From Anodontia alba (Eukaryota; Mollusca; Bivalvia; Lucinida; Lucinidae), in assembly GCA_964016985.1 (NCBI GenBank), contig OZ024827.1:19919275-19983274 (forward strand): DNA of 64,000 nucleotides, given 5' to 3'. This document shows, piece by piece, positions 20,755 through 29,299 of the stretch. The notes under the pieces are model-generated. The model saw only the letters and a list, made by a program, of their open reading frames with translations, was not told the DNA's origin and ran no database searches. The translations under genes and the position numbers were made by a program. Each line of letters starts with the position of its first letter. The first letter of the stretch is position 1.

Positions 20755-20940
20755 TTAAGGAGGAGTATCAGGTGATAATTCTGGGATAATTTTTCTTATT
20801 TCTTCATAAATACATATGTTGTGGGTACTCATTAGAAGCACCTCGCCGAGGCACTTCTAATGAGTACCCACAACATATGTTTTTTATGGAGAACTGGAGA
20901 AAAATTATTCCAGAATTATCATCAAATACTCCTCCTTAAC
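20755..20940. repeat. Foldback B, well preserved
   Basis: TTAAGGAGGAGTATCAGGTG to CAAATACTCCTCCTTAA. TTAA on both sides; perfect arms ATTAGAAGCACCTCGCCGAG. Confidence 0.87.
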
Positions 20941-21085
20941 AATTCCCTTGATTTCTATGTTTTTTTACTCTCTCTTCCACTGATTCAAGAAGGGCATTTG
21001 TCAGCTACTGACAAAAGTATCTGCACAAGCACTGGTTTACTTCTTAGCGGGACTATGCCTGCCCAGGAAAAGTGTGTGTGAGAAC

Positions 21086-21437
21086 CGTATTCAACCTAAT
21101 TACCGCACTGTGCGCTTAGGTTTTTCAAAATTACTGGGAACACTCAGATGTGATAAAATATGTACCTATACCTATTAAGGATATACTATAAAAAGATCAG
21201 AAAAGGACTTATTTGAGGATGATTATGCGATTTTTTTTTTTCTAATTTTCTTTATAAAGGCATATGTTGTGGGTACTCATTTGAATTGCATCGACAAGTC
21301 GATGCAATTCAAATGAGAACCCACAACATATGCCTTTATATAAAAGTAAATAAAAAGTACACTGGCTGTAATAAGACTACGGAATTTCATGAGTGTGCGC
21401 TTATAGGGGTATGTGCGGTAATTAGATCGAATACGGT
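21086..21437 (+). repeat. Foldback G, well preserved
   Basis: ACCGTATTCAACCTAATTAC to AGATCGAATACGGTA. Core TTGAATTGCATCGACAAGTC. Interrupts the SINE body. Confidence 0.87.
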
Positions 21438-21515
21438 AGTTTAACTGAGCAGCTCAGTATAATCCTAACAATGTTGACTGGGCTATAAAATGCCAACTCA
21501 AACCAACTCGAACAA

Positions 21516-21885
21516 ACTACATGTATCATTGCAGGCTGGTCTTGGCAAAATTGCTGTTCACATGCGGATGCCTCTTCTTTTGGAAAAATATTACTGGTCC
21601 TTATCAATAATATTTGGTGACATATTGCATGCTATTTATGTCTCATTTAAAATGACTGCAATGTGTTTTCATAGTTGTAGAAAAGATGCCGGTGAACAAA
21701 ACACTATTGATAATTTTTCTTGTCATACAATGTGGCTTGTTCGTTAGAATTGCCTCAGTGAAGCAATTTTTATTAGTACCACAATATAATTATGTTTGGT
21801 AAAAAAATAAAAACAAAATGCTAATCTTGATTCGCCTGTTATTTAGAGCTATGTTGGGGCTGTCTTTTATACTGAATTCAGCTCC
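21516..21885. other. Mostly unassigned DNA with a decayed A core
   Basis: GTTCGTTAGAATTGCCTCAG and AGTACCACAATATAATTATG (about 21738-21795) look like an eroded A core. The rest is unassigned. Confidence 0.4.
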
Positions 21886-22066
21886 AGCTAAGGAACTTTT
21901 TTCAACTGAAAAATAATTGCTTTTTCTTTTTTCTCCACAAAAAGTATGTCATGGGTATTCATTTAAATCACCTCACTGTGTCACTTCTAATGAGTACCCA
22001 CAACATATGTTTCCATGGAGAAATAAGAAATATATGGATTATACCCCTCTAAATATCTGGAGTTGT
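21886..22066. repeat. Foldback A
   Basis: CAGCTCCAGCTAAGGAAC to CTAAATATCTGGAGTTGTGG. Core ATTTAAATCACCTCACTG. Confidence 0.75.
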
Positions 22067-22142
22067 GGAATTTCTGTTCTATTGTTATCAGTGTAGTGAA
22101 TTATTTGTCACAAAGCTTTAAATGTCATTTTGTCATAGTATC

Positions 22143-22348
22143 TTTAACCCTTAAAGCGCCAATCACAACTGCAGCAGACGACATTTTGAAATAATTTTTC
22201 AAAGAAAACAAGTCTTGATATTTCATGTGAATCGTCTGCTTGGCAGACGATTCACATGAAATATCAAGACTTGTTTTCTTTGAAAAATTAAAATAAATAA
22301 AAATAAATGTCGTCTGCTACAAATTTTGCTTGGCGCTTTAAGGGTTAA
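22143..22348. repeat. Foldback D, near-perfect palindrome
   Basis: TTAACCCTTAAAGCGCCAAT to GGCGCTTTAAGGGTTAA. Arms CAAAGAAAACAAGTCTTGAT... pair exactly across TTGG. Confidence 0.92.
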
Positions 22349-22349
22349 T

Positions 22350-22510
22350 GTAAGTGACCGCAACTGGCCTTCAACTGTTGTCACCTAAAAACGGCTGGAT
22401 GAACTTGAGTGGCAAACAATGTAGACCCTGATCAGATACAGATGGGTCAGATGATTCACATGAAATGTCAAGCCTTATATCTCTGAAAAATGAAGAAAAT
22501 TATTTGAGAA
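22350..22510. repeat. Chimeric hairpin: E/F-type left arm, D-type right arm
   Basis: GGCAAACAATGTAGACCCTG (E/F core) is followed, after GATCAGATACAGATGGGTCA, by GATGATTCACATGAAATGTC (D core right arm). Neither has its partner. Confidence 0.65.
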
Positions 22511-22542
22511 TGTGATTGCTACACTTTCGCTTGTCACTGCCT

Positions 22543-22741
22543 GTTAACCCTAGTCCTGCTGAACTCTGATATGCCCTGCCTTTGCAAACAGTGTAGATCT
22601 AAGAAGCCAACTGATCTGGATCTGCACTGTTTATCATTAAGTATGTGACTTTGTATCAGCAAATTGGATCAAATAATCTGATTGGCTGAAAATTAGAAGT
22701 GGTCATGGCATCTTAATTTATTCAGAATGGCAAGGGTTAAT
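22543..22741 (-). repeat. Foldback E (reverse), shortened left arm
   Basis: TTAACCCTAGTCCTGCTGAA, TGTAGATCTAAGAAGCCAAC, right AGAATGGCAAGGGTTAA. Confidence 0.82.
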
Positions 22742-22769
22742 GGTTAAGTATTTGAACAGATTGTGAGGC

Positions 22770-23116
22770 ATCAGCAAAGAGTGTAAAAGTGTACACCCAG
22801 ATCAGACTCGGCTGATCATATTATCTGATCAGGGTATACACTTTGCCACTCATCCATCAATTTTTAAATACACTAACAGTAGCAAAATGGACTTGTTGAA
22901 ATTTAACCCTTGCCATGCTGAATAATTAAAGATGCCAGGCCCTTTTCTAATTTTCAGCCAATCAGATTACTTGATCCAGGTTGTTGATACAAATTCATAT
23001 TTTTAATGACAAACAGTGCAGATCCAGATCAGTTGGCTTCTTCAGAAGCCAACTGATCTGGATCTACACTGTTTGCAAAGGCAGGGTATATCCGGACCAG
23101 CAGGACCAGGGTTAAC
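22770..23116 (+). repeat. F fragment joined to foldback E
   Basis: F core and right shoulder (22770-22902) stop at GACTTGTTGAAATT, then a complete E (22903-23116, AACCCTTGCCATGCTGAATA to GCAGGACCAGGGTTAA). Confidence 0.78.
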
Positions 23117-23119
23117 CTA

Positions 23120-23245
23120 CATCATTCTCTAGGCAAATTCTGCAGACGACGTTGGAGATAGTTTTCTTTTTTTTGCTAAAAAATAGGATTTGACATATCA
23201 TGCAAATGGTATCCTCAGAAAAATAATTCAAAATATTTTACCCAG
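23120..23245. repeat. Foldback C fragment
   Basis: TCTCTAGGCAAATTCTGCAG, ATAGGATTTGACATATCATG, ATTTTACCCAGCCATGC. Confidence 0.6.
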
Positions 23246-23254
23246 CCATGCTTG

Positions 23255-23472
23255 TGGGGCCACTTTTGGGTGATCCCGAAGGTGGTTTTAATCCTGTCAC
23301 CCATGTTTCTGAAGTGGACTCTTCCCTCTTTGAATATTTCTGTCATAACTCAAGAACAAAAATAGCAAACAGTGTAGATACTGATGAGATGGCTTCTTAC
23401 AAGCCATCTAATCAGGCTCTACCTGTTTGCACTAGCATCTGCTTTTGGTCTGCAGGGTTGAAAGGATTAACG
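23255..23472 (-). repeat. Foldback K (reverse)
   Basis: CTGAAGTGGACTCTTCCCTC, core GTGTAGATACTGATGAGATG, TTTTGGTCTGCAGGGTTGAA. Confidence 0.7.
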
Positions 23473-23610
23473 GCAGAATTTTACAGTACGCTTATTGCTA
23501 AATGTGCATATTATGAATAAATGTATACATGGATTCCTTCGGTACTAGCAGTGTAACAAGCAATTATATACAATGATAGTTTTGACAGAAAAAACAAAAT
23601 TATCCAGCAT

Positions 23611-23800
23611 GCTAAGCTTAGCACTCTGGGTAAAATTTTCAGCAGACGACATATTGAAATATTTCTCTTATTTTTCCCAGAAAAACAGGATTTGGCATTT
23701 CATGCAAATGGTTTTCATGAAATGTCAGATCCTGTTTTCTTGAAAAAATATAATGGATAAAATATAATAATAATAATAATATAAATAATAATGGTGTCCT
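23611..23800. repeat. Foldback C, truncated, then AAT microsatellite
   Basis: CTTAGCACTCTGGGTAAAAT to AATGTCAGATCCTGTTTTCT, ending in ATAATAATAATAATAATATA where the right shoulder should be. Confidence 0.75.
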
Positions 23801-23888
23801 ATTCCTCAGGGAAGATACGGTAACATGCAAAAATAATTTTGTTTATTTTTGGTTTTGATTGTAAACTATTCCTTTCTATATATTTCAG

Positions 23889-24376
23889 GTATCTTAGAAA
23901 GAGGCATGGCATTTGGAATACTTTGGTGCAAATCCAATATCAACTGTTTCGTCGCCGCAGAAAGTGTTCAACCAAGCAGGAATTATAAATAATGGGGAAA
24001 ACAAATTGATCGGACAATTTTTTATGTGCTTTTGAGCGTGACAAGTCATATTGTCATTCATAAAATTTGGAACAAAGGAATTATGTAATTATTCTGGATG
24101 CATTAAGTGCTAATTTCATTTTGTAAAATTTTTACATGTGTGTGGTATGGTTAAAACTTGAAGAAGAAAACAACAAAAATAAAAACAATGGAATAAAGGA
24201 TGTGATATTCTTCAGTATTATTATGTAATGTGAGCCAGTGATTGAAAATGCAGAGGTAATTAAATTCATGGGCATTTAAAACAATAATTTTGGAGGATTT
24301 AGAAATCATATTTTTCTTAATTTATTATATTAGTTATTAGTAATTATTATTAGAAATCGTCATAACGACTGTCATA
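23889..24376 (+). other. Putative 5' UTR / proximal upstream region of the PPP1R16-like gene
   Basis: This 488-bp stretch before the start codon contains none of the foldback families. A pyrimidine-rich tract ending TATTTCAG at 23881-23888 could be a splice acceptor, making this the 5' UTR part of exon 1. Alternatively it is promoter sequence. No TATA box or initiator could be assigned with confidence. Confidence 0.35.
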
Positions 24377-24632
24377 ATGGCAGAACATAGCGAATTAGTG
24401 GCAGAGATTGCCTCTGTCGAAAAAATGAACACACCAGACCGGCTTAAACATGCCAAAAAGAGAAGAAATCAACAGCTGAAACGGTGGGCAAATTATGAGC
24501 GACAGATAGAGAAAGAAAGTTCGAAGAAACGAAAACAGTCATCTAATCAGAGGCGGCACAGAAGGCAGCGAGTGAAGTTCATCCACAATATAATGCTTCT
24601 GGAGGCAGCTGCCAGGAATGATGTCGAAGAAG
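24377..24632 (+). CDS. PPP1R16A: PPP1R16-like (MYPT3/TIMAP family) first coding exon
   Basis: This is coding exon 1 of a protein phosphatase 1 regulatory (targeting/inhibitor) subunit 16. It encodes residues 1-85 plus one base of codon 86. The start ATG has A at -3 and G at +4, and an in-frame TAA lies upstream at 24341. The protein begins MAEH, has a basic helical segment (RLKHAKKRRNQQLKRW, residues 22-37), a Lys/Arg-rich stretch (50-63) and then RVKF at 65-68. RVKF is the RVxF motif that docks the PP1 catalytic subunit in this family. LLEAAARND (74-82) leads into the ankyrin repeats. MAEH and LLEAAARND look closer to vertebrate 16A than 16B, by memory, but the vertebrate duplicates may not map one-to-one here. 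The donor is GAAG|GTATGA, and intron 1 is about 14.7 kb. Family members are membrane-associated by a C-terminal prenylation signal, which is not in this window. Confidence 0.92.
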
Positions 24633-24667
24633 GTATGATATCATAGCCTCTGTTAAGATATTGTCCA

Positions 24668-24913
24668 GGTTCCAGTTGTTCAAAACTTAACAAAGTTGTT
24701 ATCTGACATTATTTTAAAATTTCTATCTTGAAATATGGCAAATACATAGAATTTTTTAGCTGAAAAAATGTGAGTAGCTTTTGCATTGCAAAAGCTACTC
24801 ACATTTTTGCAGTAAAAATTTCAATGTATTTGAAAATACCTTAGCTACAACAGTTAACAAGTTTGTCATTGATAAGCTTGTTAAGCTAATGATGCTTTGA
24901 ATAACTGGGCACA
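24668..24913. repeat. Foldback I in intron 1
   Basis: AGGTTCCAGTTGTTCAAAAC to TTGAATAACTGGGCACA. Stem GTGAGTAGCTTTTGCATTGC. Begins 36 bases after the exon 1 donor. Confidence 0.82.
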
Positions 24914-24946
24914 GGTGAACAGTTTGCTTTATACTCTACAAAAATA

Positions 24947-25160
24947 TACACTACTACCTCTTTATAACACGGTTCTGGATACAACACGGTTCAAAGATGG
25001 ATCCCAAAAATGTATAGATTATATAGAAAAATTACCATAAATGGTCATTTTTTTTATATAATCTATACATTTTTGTTTGGATATTACACAGTTATATAAC
25101 TAACATGGTTTATGCTTTGGACCCCAAAAATAGTGTTATAAAGAGGTTTTGGTGTATGTA
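24947..25160. repeat. Foldback M
   Basis: ACACTACTACCTCTTTATAA and GTTATAAAGAGGTTTTGGTG ends, stem AATGTATAGATTATATAGAA. The ends resemble pogo/Tigger-type transposon termini, not confirmed. Confidence 0.75.
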
Positions 25161-25164
25161 GTGC

Positions 25165-25325
25165 ATAGCTCAATCCAGATGAGACATTTTTTTCCAAACA
25201 AAAAGTTTTCTTATTCCTTTCACGAAAATATATCATTGTGGTACTTCAAATGAGTACCCATAACATATGTTTTTGTGAAGAAATAAGGAAAAATAATTGT
25301 CTAGATACTTCCTTTTATCTTGCAA
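25165..25325. repeat. Foldback A, decayed
   Basis: CATAGCTCAATCCAGATGAG, CAAATGAGTACCCATAACAT, GAAGAAATAAGGAAAAATAA. Confidence 0.65.
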
Positions 25326-25344
25326 AAAAAAAAAGATATTTAAA

Positions 25345-25500
25345 CTTTAGCATGCTGGGCAAATTCAGCAGATGACAAATAGATAATGTTTTTCTTATTT
25401 TCCTAGAAAAGTGGTTTGATATTTCATGCAAATTGTCCCCTGAATGTGTTAAATCACTTTTCTAGCCAGCCCCCCAAACATTTTACCCAGCATATTATAT
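25345..25500. repeat. Foldback C, right shoulder replaced
   Basis: TTTAGCATGCTGGGCAAATT, TTTGATATTTCATGCAAATT, then a short ACATTTTACCCAGCATATTA. Confidence 0.62.
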
Positions 25501-26400
25501 ATATTAGTAAATATGTTAACAGCAGAAGCCTTGATCTTCCTTTGCCTCTGCTGTCTGATCAGGATCAGAGTATGACAAGTCCATATATTTCCCAGAAAGT
25601 AGGACACAAAATTTTGCCTGAAATTATAAAACTTCAAACATTAATACTATGTAAACTTTTAAAGAAATATAATCTTTAAGTTTAGATGCTTTATGTGGGG
25701 CTTTATGTGGGTTATGGTTGTACAAAGAAAATATCAACCACTTTTATTTTCTGGAAAAATAAGAAAAAAAATCAAAATTTCCTCTGCTTATATGTCTATT
25801 GTTCTTCGGACATCAATCTGAAAGTCATTTTTTACTTGGCATTTAAAGTTTAAATGAAAATAATTTGTTCAGATTGACCAAATCTTATCTGAAACCATTT
25901 GTCTTTTCTGTTTCTGTGTTTTGTTACCCTAAAATTAAATTTACGGCCAAAAATTGGTCTGACCTACGCAATTTCTATAGTAAAGTAATTTGTTTGGATT
26001 TTTTGTCAAAGAAAATATTTTTTGTGTTGTTTCTTTGCTGAATTTTAATTATTGATGTTTCACAACAATATTTCAAAATTTCAGAAAAATTCAACAAGCA
26101 GAACTTGAAAATCTGCCTCTAAGTTATCTTCCCTAAAGATTTCTGCATAATTTGAATTCATTTTTACTTTGGAAAAAAGTGATAATATTTGATTTTTTAA
26201 AAAAACAGTGAATAGAATAAAACTTTTGTGCATAGGTACTAGGTAGTTACGACAAATGGGTTTGTGTTAAATCATGACAACAGTTTGCAAAGTTACTTCT
26301 GGGAAAAGTACCAAGCAAAAAAACGACTCTCTGAAAGATGTAGAAAGCACAATAGTCATATTCTCTGAGTAAAGTAACAAAATTCTCACACATATCATCA
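25501..26400. other. AT-rich unique intron 1 sequence
   Basis: None of the families is recognised over about 0.9 kb apart from a short ATTTTCTGGAAAAATAAGAA scrap near 25750. No exon-like frame matching the gene. Confidence 0.45.
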
Positions 26401-26401
26401 C

Positions 26402-26670
26402 AATGTCATACCTATAAAATTTTGACCCCCTTAAACCCCACTTTTATGTAGTAAAACCGGGGTTTACAGGGCTATACATTATTTTTCTTTTTTCTGCTCA
26501 AAAACGTAGATTGTGGGTACTCGTTAGAACTGCCTTGGCAGTTCTAATGAGTACCCACAATCTATGTTTTGAGCAGAAATGTGAAAAATATCAGAATTTT
26601 TATCTGAAAACTTTCAGTTTTTGGCGATGAAATTTTCACTATATTTGAATAGGCGTGTTTTGGTAATGGT
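26402..26670. repeat. Foldback H
   Basis: ATACCTATAAAATTTTGACC, GGGGTTTACAGGGCTATACA, core with shortened apex CTGCCTTGGCAG, GAATAGGCGTGTTTTGGTAA. Confidence 0.83.
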
Positions 26671-26824
26671 GCCCATTTTGTTGAAAGAAGTACGAGGATA
26701 GGCTTTGTATGTTATTTTTACATAAAAGACAGTGTGGTGGATGGATGAGTGAATTGTGTCCAAATTCAACAGTGTTCAAGAAAAATGCAAAAGAGGTTGC
26801 ATTGAAGCATAGCCTTACCCCGAG

Positions 26825-26918
26825 ATATATTGATATTTTTCTTATTTCTCCACAAGGCCATATGTTGTGGTACTTATCAGAAGCGCCTTGGTGAGGCACT
26901 TCTAATGAGTATCCAAAA
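26825..26918. repeat. Foldback A core only
   Basis: TGATATTTTTCTTATTTCTC, CAGAAGCGCCTTGGTGAGGC, CACTTCTAATGAGTATCC. Shoulders missing. Confidence 0.7.
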
Positions 26919-26921
26919 ATA

Positions 26922-27497
26922 CCATAATAACCCAAAGTATTGGGACAGATAGGTCTTTGCAAACAGTGTAGACCCAGATCAGATGCAGCAGAACACATCA
27001 TCTGATCAGGGTGTACACTGTTTGCCATACATACAGATGGATCAAGATGTAGAAGAATGGACTACCATATTCAACCTAATTACAGCACTGTGCGCTTAGG
27101 TTTTTCAAAATTACAGGGAACACTCGGCTGTGGTAAAATACGTATCTACCTGTTAAGGATACACTATTAAAAAAAAGTCAGAAAAGGCCTTGTTTGATGA
27201 TAATTATGCGTTTTTTGTTTTTTTTTTCTAATTTTATTTATAAAGGCATATGTTGTGGGTGCTCATTTGAATTGCATCAACAAGTCGATGCAATTCAAAT
27301 GAGTACCCACAACATACGCCTTTATAAAGAAGTAAAGAAAAAGTACATTGGCTGTAATCTGAAGACTACGGAATTTCTCGACTGTGCGCTTATAGGGGTA
27401 TGTGTGGTAATTAGATCGAATACGGTATTTCAAATGTTAGGACAAGTATGGTATGTAGATAAGTTGTCCCAATACTTAGGCTCAATATGGTAAATAT
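26922..27497 (+). repeat. Foldback F split by foldback G
   Basis: F part 1 is 26922-27062; part 2 is 27429-27497 (ATGTTAGGACAAGTATGGTA, CAATACTTAGGCTCAATATG). G (27063-27428) is complete between them. Confidence 0.83.
27063..27428 (+). repeat. Foldback G nested in F
   Basis: ACCATATTCAACCTAATTAC to AGATCGAATACGGTA, core GAATTGCATCAACAAGTCGA, GCATATGTTGTGGGTGCTCA. Confidence 0.85.
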
Positions 27498-27540
27498 CAC
27501 TACTGCTGGGCTGAAAAAATGCCTTGTCTAAGAGCTATGC

Positions 27541-27793
27541 AGCACACCAGTCCTCAGTGTCTGGGTCTATAGGTTTACACTCTCATTCCATCTTCCCTGT
27601 CCTTCCATCCAGCCGAGATGTTTGAGTGTCTAAACTGAGTCAGCATGGCTCCTAGCAAACTACATGTAACAATACTTTCCATGGATTGACCCTGCTGTTG
27701 GCTTTTGGTAGAATATAGTTCTTGTATCACTTGAAGCAAGATTCAGTGTTTGGAACCTTTTTAGCACACTAGTGTGAAAGAACAGGTATAGCT
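27541..27793. other. Unassigned intron 1 DNA
   Basis: Nothing recognised except an A-type right end (GCCTTGTCTAAGAGCTATGC) just before it. Confidence 0.4.
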
Positions 27794-28050
27794 GTAGCGG
27801 TCACAGCATTGGTGTCAGTGTCGGCCTTAGCATCGGAAAATGGTTTTGGTTGAAGTTTTTAAAAGTCTGTATCTCCTGATCCTGATGTTAGCGTACTGGT
27901 CTGAAGTTCTTTGCTGTACTATCCCGACTCTCATGAGTGACCTTGAGGTCAAGGTCATAGACTTATAGAAACAATTTATGTTCAGGTTTTTTGGTTAAAG
28001 TTTTTGGAGGCAAAGCATGATTCAGGCAAGCTACGCTCTCCTGCAACAGC
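27794..28050 (+). repeat. Short copy of the 29300-32190 element type
   Basis: It starts near TAGCTGTAGCGGTCACAGCATTG and ends GATTCAGGCAAGCTACGCTC, the same end as at about 32150. It has a single internal unit with AAGGTCA motifs. Confidence 0.6.
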
Positions 28051-28059
28051 TGTTAAGCT

Positions 28060-28170
28060 CATTTATCCAATTCTTCTTTTCTCTCTCCCTCTCTCTGGTA
28101 GATAGTTCAACATGACTGAAATATTGTTGAATAGGCCATTAAACCTCCACTAAGGCAAACATGTAACATT
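28060..28170 (+). repeat. SINE-like tail fragment
   Basis: A CT-rich stretch followed by ATAGGCCATTAAACCTCCAC resembles the 3' tails of the SINEs here. No head is seen. Confidence 0.35.
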
Positions 28171-28197
28171 GAAGATAAGCAGTTTGAAATTTACATG

Positions 28198-28400
28198 ATG
28201 ATTTATTACTGTACTTACCCACAATACTTTTTAAAAAATTTGAACAAGTACAATTTACTAGCCGATGTTTTGTCTAAAAATTGCTGGATGAATGGCAAAC
28301 AGTGCAGACCCTGATGAGACTCTGCATTTTGCAGGGTCTCATCTGGGTCTACACTATTTCCTCAGGCCTCTCTGTCTGAATACATATGGTAAAAACAGTA
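28198..28400 (-). repeat. Foldback F (reverse)
   Basis: ACTGTACTTACCCACAATAC, core GTGCAGACCCTGATGAGACT, right ACATATGGTAAAAACAGTA. Confidence 0.78.
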
Positions 28401-28401
28401 T

Positions 28402-28696
28402 TTTTTTTTGCTCTTGCATGTCATGTCCTCATATAAGCTTGTTTTTTTTTTTGTTTTGTTTTTTCAAATTGGAGGGGCTCATTATACAGTTCATGTTTTT
28501 ATTGTCCTCAAAATTTTCTGGAGATCACATTTGCTATTTATCTCAACCAGGTCTAGACAGACCATGTTTTTATACTGACAGCTGAAAATGCAATGGAAAT
28601 ATCAGACTTGAAGTGAGATTTGAAGATCTTAATGGATTACAATTAATGTACAGCTGATGAGGTTTGAAAATCAATTAGCAGAGGTTTTTGTTATTC
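28402..28696. other. T-rich unassigned intron 1 DNA
   Basis: T tracts and ordinary AT-rich sequence. No family recognised. 28882-29077 is similar. Confidence 0.4.
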
Positions 28697-28881
28697 AGAT
28701 AAGAGGGCATTCTCCAGATAATATTTTTTTTATACCTCCACAAAAACTTACTTTGTGAGTACTCGTTAGAAGCACCTCTGTTAGGCACTATTAATGAGTA
28801 ACCTCAACATACCTTTCTAAGAAGAAATAAGAAAAATATCAATAGGTTTTGGCTGAAAAGAGTGATTTATCTGGAATTATG
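28697..28881. repeat. Foldback A
   Basis: CAGATAAGAGGGCATTCTCC to GTGATTTATCTGGAATTATG. Core diverged. Confidence 0.72.
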
Positions 28882-29077
28882 TACTGCTTTTTGTTTTTTA
28901 TCAGATTGTTTGAATGTTTTGTGCATTTTCATCTTGGAGACTTATTTTGTTATGTCTATACTAAGTTTTTTTTGCTCTGTCAAGCCCTCTCAGATTTTCA
29001 GCACTGTGTGCATCCTTTTACACCAATGGCAATCACATTCCATGAAACTTTGTTATTTTGACCTGCTTATGCAAAAA

Positions 29078-29282
29078 TTAACCCTTAAAGCGCCAAGCAA
29101 AATTTGTAGCAGACATTCAATTTTTTTTTTATTTTTCAGAGAAAACAAGTCTTGACATTTCATGTGAATTGTCTGCCAAGCAGACAATTCACACAAAATG
29201 TCAAGACTTGTTTTCTCTGAAAAATAAAAAAAAGATAAAAAATTGTCGTCTGCTGCAGTTGTGATTGGCGCTTTAAGGGTTA
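29078..29282. repeat. Foldback D, near-perfect palindrome
   Basis: TTAACCCTTAAAGCGCCAAG to GGCGCTTTAAGGGTTA. Arms CAGAGAAAACAAGTCTTGAC pair across GCCAAGC. Confidence 0.9.
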
Positions 29283-29299
29283 TGTTTTGGTCTTGTATC

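Larger units (their letters stand above)
20634..21515 (+). mobile_element. tRNA-derived SINE variant carrying B and G foldbacks
   Basis: The tRNA-like head (GTTCCATTGCGCAGTTGGTA, GTTGCATGTTCGAATTCAA) is followed by the SINE type 1 body. B at 20755-20940 and G at 21086-21437 interrupt the body. The tail TTGACTGGGCTATAAAATGC follows G. Confidence 0.78.
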
